Positions 52,864-61,581 of a stretch of 64,000 bases of DNA are shown piece by piece. Within the stretch, counting starts at the first letter, position 1. The number at the start of each line of letters is the position of its first letter. Under the pieces are notes generated by a model. The model saw nothing but the letters and a program-made list of their open reading frames with translations, did no database searches and was not told the origin of the DNA. The position numbers and the translations under genes are program-made. Source of the stretch: Bacillota bacterium (GTDB taxonomy: Bacteria; Bacillota; Clostridia; Christensenellales; SZUA-584); NCBI GenBank assembly GCA_023408075.1, contig JAEYKW010000008.1, positions 1-64,000 of the forward strand, written 5' to 3'.

Positions 52864-53997
52864 ATGAAAAAGTACCGGGCCGGCATTGTCGGCGTTGGCT
52901 TCATTGGTGTTGCCCATATTGAGGCGTTGCGCCGTCTTGGAAACGTGGATGTTGTCGCAATTGCAGATCCTGTGAATGCCGCACAGAAAGCGGACGCATT
53001 GGGTGTGCCGAAAGCTTATTCGGATTACGCCGATATGGTGGAGGCGGAAAAGCTCGATGTGCTGCATATCTGCACGCCGAACTTTACGCATTGCGACATC
53101 GCGCTGTTTGCCATGGACCGCGGCGTCAGCGTGGTTTGTGAAAAGCCGATGTGCTGCACGGTGGAGGAAGCGGACAGGATGATCGCAAAGGCCGGAGAAA
53201 AAGGGCTCGTCAACGCGGTCAATTTCCATAACCGCTGGTATCCGATGACGGCACAGCTTAAACAGATGGTTGCAAACGGTGAGTTCGGCGACATCCACGC
53301 GGTATACGGTGAATTTGCGCAGGACTGGCTGCTGCTCGATACGGACTACAACTGGCGCGTGGAAGCGTCGGAATCGGGCCGGACGCGTGCCGTCGCCGAC
53401 ATCGGGTCGCACTGGATGGATCTGATGGAGACTATTACGGGGCTGCACATCACGGAAGTCTGCGCGGATTTCAAGATTCTTCATGAGACGCGCAAGAAGC
53501 CCAAAGCGGCCGTGCAAACCTTTGTGGAGAGCAATACCCTTGTGGAATATGAGCCGGTGAAGGTGACCACCGAGGATCACGCCAATGTGATGTTCCGCCT
53601 CAGCAACGGCGCGGTCGGCAGCGGCGTATTCAGCCAGATCGTTCCGGGCAGGAAGGCGCAGCTTGAAATCAACATCGCGGGCCTTAAGCAATCCGCAACG
53701 TGGTGCAGCGATACCTGCAACGAAGTGTGGCTGGGGCGTCGCGGCCAGTACAGCTGCGTATTTGAAAAAGACGCGGGAATGCTCGACGAATCGGTCCGCA
53801 TCAACGCGGCTTATCCGGGCGGCCATGGTGAAGGCTTCCCCGATGCGTTCAAAAACGGCTTTCGCGCGGTTTATGCCGACATTGAAAAGCATGAAGCAAA
53901 CCCGCCTTACGCCACCTTTGAAACGGGGCGGCATGAGCTGGTGCTTTGCGAAAAGATACTTGAAAGCGCGAAATCGAGAAAATGGGTTGTTATTTAA
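52864..53997 (+). CDS. Gfo/Idh/MocA-family oxidoreductase
   Basis: 377 residues. N-terminal Rossmann fold with GVGFIGVAHIEALRRLG, HICTPNFTHCDIA and the family signature CEKPMC (catalytic Lys) near residue 96; C-terminal alpha/beta domain with ADIGSHWMDLMETITG. It oxidises or reduces a sugar hydroxyl with bound or free NAD(P); family members often work at C3 of glucosides. It starts 26 bases after the TIM-barrel gene and precedes the binding-protein gene by 61 bases. Confidence 0.92.
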   Translation: MKKYRAGIVGVGFIGVAHIEALRRLGNVDVVAIADPVNAAQKADALGVPKAYSDYADMVEAEKLDVLHICTPNFTHCDIALFAMDRGVSVVCEKPMCCTVEEADRMIAKAGEKGLVNAVNFHNRWYPMTAQLKQMVANGEFGDIHAVYGEFAQDWLLLDTDYNWRVEASESGRTRAVADIGSHWMDLMETITGLHITEVCADFKILHETRKKPKAAVQTFVESNTLVEYEPVKVTTEDHANVMFRLSNGAVGSGVFSQIVPGRKAQLEINIAGLKQSATWCSDTCNEVWLGRRGQYSCVFEKDAGMLDESVRINAAYPGGHGEGFPDAFKNGFRAVYADIEKHEANPPYATFETGRHELVLCEKILESAKSRKWVVI

Positions 53998-54058
53998 ACA
54001 GAATGAACAATGTTAAAACCGGTCACACGGTTTAACAAAAAATAAGGAGGAAAAAAAG

Positions 54059-55153
54059 GTGAAAAAAGTTCTTCTCGTTGTGTTTTGTCTTATGATGACT
54101 GTTGTGTTTCTTGGCTGCAGCAGTGCACAGCCTTCGACATCTTCCCCGTCTGAATCTGTTTCGGCAAGCTCTGAAGCGTCGGAATCTCCGTCGGAATCTC
54201 AGGCTGACGACGGACAGAAGCTGCTTGGCGTTTTCATGCCGAGCGCGGATCATGGATTTACCGCGGAGTCGATTGAACAGGCCAAGGGCGCTCTCGAGCT
54301 GACCAAGCAGGATAAGGAAGGCTTCGATTATGTGCTGTTCAACACGGCTGAAGCTTCGGAGCAGACCAACCAGATCGCCACGGCGCTCGAAATGTACGAT
54401 TTTGACGCGATCATGCTGTGGCCGATCGACGGAGCTCCGCTGCTCAATGCGGCTCAGTCCATTGTGGATGCCGGTATTCCGCTGATTATTTACGACAGAC
54501 TGATTCCTGACTTTGAGCCGACGGCTGAAATGACGGGCGACCAGATTGCTGTGGGCACAGGCGCGGCGAATTATATGAATGATTATTTCAAGGACAAAAT
54601 TGATGCCGGCGAATCCATTTATGTGCTTGAGTTCCAGGGCGATACCTCTCAGGCGGCTGTCGAGAGAACGCAGAGCTTTATGGACAACAAGAACGACAAG
54701 ATCGAAGTCGTCCAGTCCTTCGTGACAAACTGGTCGCGCGAGACGGGATATAACGACATGACCAACTGGCTGTCTAACTCGTCCAAGGAAGACATCGAAA
54801 AGATTTCGGCAATCTATACGCACGATGACGAGCCGCTGCTTGGCATTCTCGATGCGATCACGCAGTACAGCGGGCCCGCAAAGATCAATATCAAGATTCT
54901 TGTAGGCGTGGGCGCACAGAAGCCTGTGCTCGATGCGATGCAGTCCACGCTGGACGATTACGGCATTGACATCGTGACCAACACGTATGCGCCGGGCATG
55001 ATCCGTCAATGTGTGGATCTTTCGGTCGGCATCATCTACGGGTCCGGTGAGACGGGTCTTCATCTTGTTCCCGTTGAGCAGATCGCGCTTGCCAATGCGG
55101 ACGAATACCGTCAGTCTGACGAGTACATTTACAGATATGGTGAAGGTCAATAA
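54059..55153 (+). CDS. CUT2 sugar-binding lipoprotein
   Basis: 364 residues from GTG 54059 (AAGGAGG upstream). Lipobox VFLGCS near residue 17, Ser-rich linker, then the PBP-I fold: GVFMPSADHGFTAESIEQAK, YDFDAIMLWPIDGAPLLNAA, IPLIIYDRLIPD and AIYTHDDEPLLGILDAI. The IYDRLI form resembles xylose-binding (XylF) and ChvE/MglB-like proteins, so the ligand is probably a monosaccharide. An imperfect hairpin (about 54010-54033) precedes it and a strong hairpin follows. Confidence 0.92.
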   Translation: MKKVLLVVFCLMMTVVFLGCSSAQPSTSSPSESVSASSEASESPSESQADDGQKLLGVFMPSADHGFTAESIEQAKGALELTKQDKEGFDYVLFNTAEASEQTNQIATALEMYDFDAIMLWPIDGAPLLNAAQSIVDAGIPLIIYDRLIPDFEPTAEMTGDQIAVGTGAANYMNDYFKDKIDAGESIYVLEFQGDTSQAAVERTQSFMDNKNDKIEVVQSFVTNWSRETGYNDMTNWLSNSSKEDIEKISAIYTHDDEPLLGILDAITQYSGPAKINIKILVGVGAQKPVLDAMQSTLDDYGIDIVTNTYAPGMIRQCVDLSVGIIYGSGETGLHLVPVEQIALANADEYRQSDEYIYRYGEGQ

Positions 55154-55184
55154 GCTTAATAAGTACACTTCATAATTGATCTTG

Positions 55185-55230
55185 CGAAAACTGGCAAAGG
55201 GTACCCTTGTCGGGTACCCGCCGGTTTTCG
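55185..55230 (+). other. Intercistronic hairpin after binding-protein gene
   Basis: Outer stem CGAAAACTGGC (55185-55195) with GCCGGTTTTCG (55220-55230), inner perfect stem GGGTACCC (55199-55206) with GGGTACCC (55212-55219), five-base loop. No T-tract. The ATPase ribosome binding site follows nine bases later. Confidence 0.75.
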
Positions 55231-55251
55231 AAAATCAGAAGGGGATATGAT

Positions 55252-56742
55252 ATGTATTTGGACATGAAACAAATCACCATGGATTTCGATGCGACCCGGG
55301 CACTGGACAGTGTGGATTTTTCGTTGGAAAAGGGCGAAATTCACGGGCTGATGGGTGAAAACGGCGCGGGCAAATCGACATTGATGAATGTGCTGGGCGG
55401 CGTGCTGCGGCCCACCCATGGGAAAGTCTGTCTCGACGGCGAGGATATCACCAATCTTGATGAGAAAAAAGCGTCAAAAATCGGCATCCGCTTTATCCAT
55501 CAGGAGCTTAATCTTGTCAACGATTTAAAGGTGTATGAAAATCTGTTTTTGGGTGAAGAGATTGCCGGCAGATTCGGCATCATTGACCGCAGGGAAATGC
55601 GCAGGAAAGCCGACGGTGTGCTCAAAAGCGTCAATCTTTCGGGTATAGCAAATGTGACGGTTGGAGACCTTGACACGTCTCATAAACAATTGATAGAAAT
55701 CGCAAGATCATTGCTGTTTGAAGCGAAAATCATCATCATGGATGAACCGACAACGGCGTTGTCGGATACGGAAATCAAGAACCTCTTTACGATCATGCGG
55801 CAACTCAAAGCGAAAGGCGTCAGCATGATATATATATCTCATAAAATGCCTGAGCTTTTTGAAATATGCGACCGCTATACGGTTTTGCGCGACGGCAAAT
55901 TTGTGGCTTCGGGCGCTTTTGGCGAGATCAATGAATCCAAGGCCACCGAGATGCTGGTCGGGCAGCATATCAATGACAGAATAGACAAGGAACAGCACGG
56001 TACGGATGTGTTGCTGAAGGCGGAAAACTTATCTTGTCATCATTATTTCAGGGATGTGTCGTTCGAACTTCGCCGGGGCGAGGTGCTCGTTTTGACAGGC
56101 CTGCAGGGGGATGGCCGCGGAGAGCTGGCCGAAGCGCTGTTCGGCGCGCGCAAGCTGACCGGCGGGACTGTCTGGCTGGAAGGGAAACCGCTAAAGTTCA
56201 AATCCATCGTATCCGTGATGCGCAGCGGTATCGGCATGGTGCAGCGCAGCAGAAAAGAACGCTCGATCATCAAGAACATGAACGTGCTCGATAATTTGAC
56301 CATGGCCCAGTTTGCGCATTCCAGAAAGAACTTTGTGGTTAAGCGGGCTGAGCAGATGCGCGTTTTCAACGACTGCAAGAACATGCTGGATGTGAAGGTC
56401 GGCAGCCCCCGGCACGAGATCACCTCGCTTTCGGGCGGAAACCAGCAGAAGGTCATCATATCAAGATGGCTGGAGCTGAATCTGAAGGTCTATATTTTTG
56501 ACAACCCCACGCAGGGAGTTGATGTGGGTGCGAAATTTGAAATCTACAAACTTATTAATAAGCTTGCAGAGCAAGGCGTGAGTATCATTGTGTTCAGCTC
56601 GGAGTATCCCGAAATCGCAAAGATCGGGGACCGCTGCATTGTCATGTACAACGGGCAAATTGCCAAAGAATTTGATCGTAAGGACTTTAACGAAGCTGCA
56701 ATAATGTATTACGCGACCGGTTCTGACAGAAAGGTGGTATGA
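55252..56742 (+). CDS. CUT2 sugar ABC transporter, double ATPase subunit
   Basis: 496 residues. Domain 1: Walker A GENGAGKST, signature-like LDTSHKQLIEIARS, Walker B IIIMDEPTTAL (Glu165). Domain 2: LSGGNQQKVIISRW signature but Walker B VYIFDNPTQGVDVG, where Asn418 replaces the catalytic Glu. ATG 55252 follows AAGGGG; the frame extends upstream to 55207 into the hairpin, so I reject the longer form. Works with the permease encoded four bases downstream. Confidence 0.93.
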   Translation: MYLDMKQITMDFDATRALDSVDFSLEKGEIHGLMGENGAGKSTLMNVLGGVLRPTHGKVCLDGEDITNLDEKKASKIGIRFIHQELNLVNDLKVYENLFLGEEIAGRFGIIDRREMRRKADGVLKSVNLSGIANVTVGDLDTSHKQLIEIARSLLFEAKIIIMDEPTTALSDTEIKNLFTIMRQLKAKGVSMIYISHKMPELFEICDRYTVLRDGKFVASGAFGEINESKATEMLVGQHINDRIDKEQHGTDVLLKAENLSCHHYFRDVSFELRRGEVLVLTGLQGDGRGELAEALFGARKLTGGTVWLEGKPLKFKSIVSVMRSGIGMVQRSRKERSIIKNMNVLDNLTMAQFAHSRKNFVVKRAEQMRVFNDCKNMLDVKVGSPRHEITSLSGGNQQKVIISRWLELNLKVYIFDNPTQGVDVGAKFEIYKLINKLAEQGVSIIVFSSEYPEIAKIGDRCIVMYNGQIAKEFDRKDFNEAAIMYYATGSDRKVV

Positions 56743-56746
56743 AAAC

Positions 56747-57727
56747 ATGGCGACGAAGCTAAGCAAGATATTCACCAAAAACAACATAAGAAAGCTCTAC
56801 GGGGAGTACAGTTTCGTTATTTCATTCGTTGCGCTGGTCATTATCGCGTTGATTTTTAATCCGAGCTTCCTGTCCTATTCCAGCCTGACGACACTGCTGT
56901 CCAATTCGACCATTACCGGCATCATTGCGTGCGGCATGACCTTCGTCATCATATCGGGCATGATCGACCTTTCGGTGGGGTCAATCGTGTCGCTGGTTGC
57001 GGGCCTTGCGATATTGCTGCTGAATTTAACGCACAGCGTTTTGCTGACCTTGGTCTTCTGCCTGGCCTTCGGGACGGTTCTTGGTGCCATCAACGGCCTT
57101 TTGGTCTCTTTTGCGGGGCTGGCTTCGTTCATCGCGACGCTCGCGACACAGAGCGCTTACCGCTCCATCATCACTCAGATCGGTCAGGGCGGCCCGTTCA
57201 CAGTCGATAAAGATATACTGCCCGGTTTCAGCGCGATCGCAACAGGAAAGCTGTTCGGGGTGATTCCTTTCCTGCCGCTTTTTCTTATAGGGATTGTGCT
57301 GCTGGCCGGTTTTTTGCTGACCAGAACCAAATTCGGACGTTACGTTTACGCCACGGGCTCCAACGAGCATGCCACCACGCTGGCCGGAATCAAGCCGAGG
57401 GGGGTTAAGCTCAAGGTGCTCGCATTGATCGGCTTTCTGTCCGGCTTGTCGGCTTTCCTGCTTGCGTCGCGCATGTCTTCCGTAACGGCGTCCAACGCGG
57501 GCTTCGGGTATGAGCTTGATGCCATCGCCGCGGTGGCAATCGGCGGCACATCGATGGCGGGCGGACGCGGGCGGATCGTCGGGACGTTCCTCGGCGCGCT
57601 CATGATGCAGATGATATCCACAATATTGATAGCAGCCAAAGTCGATCCTTTCCTGACCGGGCTCGTAAAGGGCGTTATCATCATCGTTGCCGTGGCATTC
57701 CAAAGCAGCAACAGAAAGAAGGCATAA
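56747..57727 (+). CDS. CUT2 sugar ABC transporter permease (RbsC-like)
   Basis: 326-residue polytopic membrane protein: SGMIDLSVGSIVSLVAG, ASFIATLATQSAYRSI, coupling loop ATGSNEHATTLAGI and VAIGGTSMAGGRGRIVG. The cupin isomerase gene starts two bases after its stop, so importer and metabolic enzymes are one transcription unit. Confidence 0.93.
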   Translation: MATKLSKIFTKNNIRKLYGEYSFVISFVALVIIALIFNPSFLSYSSLTTLLSNSTITGIIACGMTFVIISGMIDLSVGSIVSLVAGLAILLLNLTHSVLLTLVFCLAFGTVLGAINGLLVSFAGLASFIATLATQSAYRSIITQIGQGGPFTVDKDILPGFSAIATGKLFGVIPFLPLFLIGIVLLAGFLLTRTKFGRYVYATGSNEHATTLAGIKPRGVKLKVLALIGFLSGLSAFLLASRMSSVTASNAGFGYELDAIAAVAIGGTSMAGGRGRIVGTFLGALMMQMISTILIAAKVDPFLTGLVKGVIIIVAVAFQSSNRKKA

Positions 57728-57729
57728 AA

Positions 57730-58536
57730 ATGAAAAAACTGATAAGCTCGGGCCTGCCGATTGCGTATAACGAAGAAACCGCACGGCTGGTCTTTCGCGA
57801 AGGCCTGACCTGCGCAGGGGATGGCAGAAGAAATGCAGCCGCCTTGAAAGGGCTGCTCTACAATGAGGACGGCGATATCGACAACGAGCACTGCTACGAC
57901 TTTTACCGGGATATCGTTTTTGAAGAACACCGGGAGCTGTTCAAAAAGTATGATTTTCGCTATGACATCACGGTGATTATGCCGGGCACGGTCAACGGAG
58001 AGTGCAAGAAAACTTCGGGGCACTATCATGGGTATATCGACGGGCAAAGATATACCTATCCCGAGGTCTACGAAGTGCTTTCGGGTGAGGCTGTCTATAT
58101 ACTGCAAAAGGTCCGCAATTTTGATAAGCAGGATGAGGAGCCGGAGATTGAAGCGATAAAAGCCGTGCGTGTGAAGGCGGGGCAGGCCATCATCATCCCG
58201 CCGTATTGGGGCCACTGTTCGGTGAACGCCGGAAAGGGGCCGCTGATTTTCAGCAATATCGCGGTGGTTGCGTGCCCGATGCATTACGAGCCCATCAAAC
58301 AAAAGCACGGACTTGGCGCTTATGTGTTGAAAGAAAACGGACAGATCAAATTCGTCAAGAACCCGAATTACGCGAACGTGCCCGATATCAGGGAAATCGA
58401 GCCGGAACAAAACCCGGCCCTGGGGATTTCGTTTGGCAAGCCCGCCTATTGGGAGTTTGTATACGGGCCTGCGAAATTCGATTTTCTACTGCATCCGGAG
58501 GCGTATTTGGATGCAATAGAAGCCATGACAAAATAA
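57730..58536 (+). CDS. Cupin-type glucose-6-phosphate isomerase
   Basis: 268 residues, matching the archaeal/cupin phosphoglucose isomerase family: metal site GHYHGYIDG (His98, His100), Glu in YPEVYEVLSGEAVYILQK, and a further His in IIPPYWGHCSVN. It interconverts fructose-6-phosphate and glucose-6-phosphate and is unrelated to the usual PGI. In this operon it lies just before HPS and PHI, whose product is fructose-6-phosphate, so it would connect them to glucose-6-phosphate. Related cupins act on mannose-6-phosphate, so specificity is not certain. Confidence 0.88.
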   Translation: MKKLISSGLPIAYNEETARLVFREGLTCAGDGRRNAAALKGLLYNEDGDIDNEHCYDFYRDIVFEEHRELFKKYDFRYDITVIMPGTVNGECKKTSGHYHGYIDGQRYTYPEVYEVLSGEAVYILQKVRNFDKQDEEPEIEAIKAVRVKAGQAIIIPPYWGHCSVNAGKGPLIFSNIAVVACPMHYEPIKQKHGLGAYVLKENGQIKFVKNPNYANVPDIREIEPEQNPALGISFGKPAYWEFVYGPAKFDFLLHPEAYLDAIEAMTK

Positions 58537-58565
58537 AAATACAGAGCATAAAAGAGGGTAAAGAC

Positions 58566-59195
58566 ATGAAGTTACAAATCGCGATCGATATTGCAACCGG
58601 CACGCAAGCGCTGGAGATGGTAGGGCGGATTCAGGATGAGATCGACATTGTGGAGATTGGCACGCCGTTGATCATGAAGGAAGGCATGGTGCCCGTCAGG
58701 CTGATCAAAACGGCGTATCCGAACGTGACGGTGCTCGCCGATACAAAGATTGTGGACGGCGGAGACATTGAATGCGCGGACGCATGCGAAGCGGGCGCGG
58801 ATATCGTCACCGTGCTGGCGCTTGCGGACAACGAGACGGTGAAGGCTGTGGCCGATACGGCGCACAAATTTGGCAGGATGGCCATGGCCGACCTGATCTG
58901 TGTGACGGATATACAAAAGCGCGCGCGGGAGCTCGTCGAAATGGGCATCGACTATGTCTGTGTGCATACGGCCGTGGATGTGCAAAAGCTCGGAAAGACG
59001 CCGCTCGGCGACTTAAAAGAGCTGGTTGCGGCCATACCGCCCGAAAAAGCGGCGGTGGCGGGCGGCATCAGCATGAAAACGCTCGATGCTTACAAGGCAC
59101 TGAACCCCGCCATTGTGATTGCCGGAGGCTCGCTGACCAACGCCGCCAATCTGCATGGTGCGGTGGTTGAAATGAAAAAGGCCGTTTTGGCCTGA
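58566..59195 (+). CDS. hxlA: 3-hexulose-6-phosphate synthase (HPS; OMP-decarboxylase superfamily)
   Basis: 209-residue barrel. Superfamily residues: Asp8 in AIDIATG, Glu30 in DIVEIGTPL, the Asp-x-Lys-x-x-Asp motif in LADTKIVDGG (Asp59, Lys61, Asp64) and the phosphate loop IVIAGGSLT. VHTAVDVQKLGKTP matches HPS better than 3-keto-L-gulonate-6-phosphate decarboxylase. HPS joins or splits D-arabino-3-hexulose-6-phosphate and ribulose-5-phosphate plus formaldehyde through an enediolate. ATG 58566 follows GAGGG; the frame open to 58206 overlaps the cupin gene and is not used. PHI follows 15 bases later. Confidence 0.88.
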   Translation: MKLQIAIDIATGTQALEMVGRIQDEIDIVEIGTPLIMKEGMVPVRLIKTAYPNVTVLADTKIVDGGDIECADACEAGADIVTVLALADNETVKAVADTAHKFGRMAMADLICVTDIQKRARELVEMGIDYVCVHTAVDVQKLGKTPLGDLKELVAAIPPEKAAVAGGISMKTLDAYKALNPAIVIAGGSLTNAANLHGAVVEMKKAVLA

Positions 59196-59210
59196 TGAAT
59201 GGAGGGACAT

Positions 59211-59777
59211 ATGGATAATGCGGTTGATATCGGTTTGAAGGTTTTGGAGGAGCTTCACGGCTCGCTGGCGCTGATTGATAAAAAGCAGGCTGAAGGCTTT
59301 GTTGACGCGGTTCTTTCCGCGAAAAGGATTTTTGTGGCGGGCGCGGGGCGCTCACTGCTCATGATCCGCGGGTTTGCCATGCGGCTGATGCATATGGGTT
59401 TTCAAACGTATGTGGTCGGTGAAACGGTGACGCCGTCCATCGAGCCGGGCGACCTGCTCGTTATCGCGTCGGGCAGCGGCGAAACGGGCACATTGGCGGT
59501 GATGGCGGGCAAAGCCAAAAAAGTCGGCGCGCAGCTTGCGCTGATTACGATATATCCCGAGTCCACAATCGGGGAATTGGCGGACGTCGTCGTTCAAATC
59601 GTCGCGGCGACGACGAAGGGCACACGCGAAAGCGTCAAATCGATACAGCCGGGCGCCAATATGTTTGAGCAGAGCGTGCTGCTGTTCTGCGACGCGGCGG
59701 TGATCCGCATCATACAGCGGCAAGGCATGACGGAAGAAAACATCATGCTGATGAAGCGTCATGCGAACCTTGAATAA
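59211..59777 (+). CDS. hxlB: 6-phospho-3-hexuloisomerase (PHI; SIS domain)
   Basis: 188 residues, one SIS phosphosugar-isomerase domain: FVAGAGRSLLMIRGFAMRLM, HMGFQTYVVGETVTPSI, IASGSGETGTLAVMAGKAKK and the C-terminal NMFEQSVLLFCDAAVIRI. The length and motifs are those of PHI, which turns D-arabino-3-hexulose-6-phosphate into fructose-6-phosphate. ATG 59211 follows GGAGGG; an in-frame start at 59199 is too close to the HPS stop. With HPS it makes the core of the ribulose-monophosphate pathway. Confidence 0.9.
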   Translation: MDNAVDIGLKVLEELHGSLALIDKKQAEGFVDAVLSAKRIFVAGAGRSLLMIRGFAMRLMHMGFQTYVVGETVTPSIEPGDLLVIASGSGETGTLAVMAGKAKKVGAQLALITIYPESTIGELADVVVQIVAATTKGTRESVKSIQPGANMFEQSVLLFCDAAVIRIIQRQGMTEENIMLMKRHANLE

Positions 59778-59801
59778 CAAACAGCGAAGCGGGGAAACAG
59801 C

Positions 59802-60794
59802 GTGAAATATATCGTTGGTATAGATCTTGGCGGTACAAATATAAAGGCGGCGCTGGTCAACGAAGATTTTAAGATCATCGACCGCTCGCAGGTGTCCACA
59901 CCTTTTCAGCAGCCGCCGGAGACCACATTTTCGCGGATCATTGAAGCCGTGGAACAGCTGATAAAAAATGCCGGTATCGAAAAGTCCGAGGTGGAGGGTA
60001 TCGGCATCGGCATACCCGGTCTGACGGACTGCCGCACGAATATCGCCCATGAGGTCAAGTTTTTAAAATGGACGAACATGGATGTGGGAGCGCCCATACA
60101 GCGTCATTTCGGGGTGCCGGTATTTGCCGAAAACGACGGGGCAGTCAATGCCTTGGGCGAGTTCTACTTCGGCGCCGGGCGAGGACATAAAAATATCATA
60201 TTGCTGACGCTGGGGACGGGGCTGGGCTCGGGCGTCATTATTGACGGCAAGCTGCTCCGCGGCGAGGATTATGTGGCGGCGGAAATAGGGCATATGGTTA
60301 TTGAAGCGAACGGCTCGCTTTGCGCCTGCGGGAAACACGGGTGCTTTGAAAGCTGCTGCAGCGGAAACGCGATGATCAGGTACGCTCAGCAATTTGTGCT
60401 TGAATACCCCGACTCTGTTCTGTTAAAATATACAAATAGTAATATTTTCAAGATTGATGGTAAAATGATCGATATGGGTTATGACAGCGGCGATCAGGCC
60501 TGCATAAAAACAATCGGTCTGTTTGTTCAAAAGCTCAGCGTGGGACTGGTCAATCTCATTGATATATTTAACCCCGGCATTATGATTATCAGCGGCGGCG
60601 TGTCCCGCTCTGGTGAGCGCATACTTGCACCGGTGAGAGAGCTTGTGAGGCAGTCGCTGATGCATCCCCTGCAGGAGTGCGGGATTGTGGGCGGCGAGCT
60701 TTACACGGATGCGGGCGTGCTGGGGGCCTGCGCGGTGGCGGCCGGATCATTAGGAAAAAATAGACTCGAGAAGGGGAAACGGGATGCCGGTTGA
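59802..60794 (+). CDS. ROK-family sugar kinase
   Basis: 330 residues. ATP site GIDLGGTNIKAALVN, DNGAVNALGEF-type active site as AENDGAVNALGEFYFGAG, substrate motif EIGHMVIEANG, and the zinc motif CACGKHGCFESCCSG. ROK kinases phosphorylate hexoses at O6, so this enzyme could make the hexose-6-phosphates used by PGI, HPS and PHI. GTG 59802 follows GCGGGGA. Its end overlaps the DeoR gene by 11 bases. Confidence 0.9.
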   Translation: MKYIVGIDLGGTNIKAALVNEDFKIIDRSQVSTPFQQPPETTFSRIIEAVEQLIKNAGIEKSEVEGIGIGIPGLTDCRTNIAHEVKFLKWTNMDVGAPIQRHFGVPVFAENDGAVNALGEFYFGAGRGHKNIILLTLGTGLGSGVIIDGKLLRGEDYVAAEIGHMVIEANGSLCACGKHGCFESCCSGNAMIRYAQQFVLEYPDSVLLKYTNSNIFKIDGKMIDMGYDSGDQACIKTIGLFVQKLSVGLVNLIDIFNPGIMIISGGVSRSGERILAPVRELVRQSLMHPLQECGIVGGELYTDAGVLGACAVAAGSLGKNRLEKGKRDAG

Positions 60795-61581
60795 AAAGGG
60801 AAAGGCCGAAAAAAGGCAGGATGAAATTTTGCGCTTGCTTAACATCAACGATCTTGTCACGATTTCGGAATTCTGTGAGAAGACGGGATGCAGCGAATCC
60901 ACCATACGGAACGACCTTGCAAGCCTGGAAAGCAAGGGGATGCTTCGGCGTACATTCGGCGGTGCGGTGAAAACGCGCATCACGCCCAGCAATGTGGAAG
61001 ACTGGGGGACGCGCGAGACCATTTATTTGCAGGAAAAACAAGCCATAGCGAATTACGTGGTGGATAACCTTATTGTGCCCAATACCACGATCATACTGGA
61101 TGCGGGGACGACATGCCTGGAGGTGGCCCGAAAGATTGCGGAGCGGGACGTCAGGCTCACCGTGCTGACCAACTCGGCACGGGCTGCGCTGACGCTGATG
61201 CCGGTATCCGGTCGTGTTGACCTTTATCTGTTCGGCGGTATGTATAATGCGGAACGGGGCGCCTTTTACGATGAATATCAGCGCTTTGCGCTCGAAAAAA
61301 TGAGAGCCAGCCTGTTTTTGATGGGCATAAACGGCGTCAGCGCCGACCTCGGCATCACGATTATGGGCGGAGACGAGGCGAGCACAAAAATCAGCATGAT
61401 GAACATATCGGCGAAGACGGTGGCGCTGGTGGACCATTCGAAGGTGGGGCGCAACTCTTTAAAATACGTTGCGGAGCTGTCGGCGATAGATGCGATGGTG
61501 ACGGACGCAGGCATTTCCGATGAAGCCGTAAAGGAGTTTGAGGGCGGCGGCGTCAGGGTGCTGGTTGCTCCGATGGAGTAA
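60784..61581 (+). CDS. DeoR-family transcriptional regulator
   Basis: 265 residues. Winged helix-turn-helix (VTISEFCEKTGCSESTIRND, then MLRRTFGGAV) and the DeoR sensor domain with DAGTTCLEVARKIAERD, FGGMYNAERGAFYDEY and VALVDHSKVGRNSL. Being the last gene of the operon and overlapping the kinase, it is expected to autoregulate the operon at the inverted repeats before 51842, with a sugar phosphate as effector (inference). Confidence 0.92.
   Translation: MPVEKGKAEKRQDEILRLLNINDLVTISEFCEKTGCSESTIRNDLASLESKGMLRRTFGGAVKTRITPSNVEDWGTRETIYLQEKQAIANYVVDNLIVPNTTIILDAGTTCLEVARKIAERDVRLTVLTNSARAALTLMPVSGRVDLYLFGGMYNAERGAFYDEYQRFALEKMRASLFLMGINGVSADLGITIMGGDEASTKISMMNISAKTVALVDHSKVGRNSLKYVAELSAIDAMVTDAGISDEAVKEFEGGGVRVLVAPME

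Noticed and set aside
52834..53934. 366-codon open frame on the minus strand opposite the Gfo/Idh/MocA gene
   Set aside because: It mirrors a well-supported plus-strand gene, has an Arg/His-rich composition typical of antisense frames, no ribosome binding site and no domain.
54032..55168. 378-codon minus-strand frame opposite the binding-protein gene
   Set aside because: Antisense shadow of a lipoprotein gene with clear signal peptide; composition is unlike a real protein.
58206..58565. N-terminal extension of the HPS gene
   Set aside because: It overlaps the cupin isomerase gene in another frame, and the natural HPS start with ribosome binding site is at 58566.
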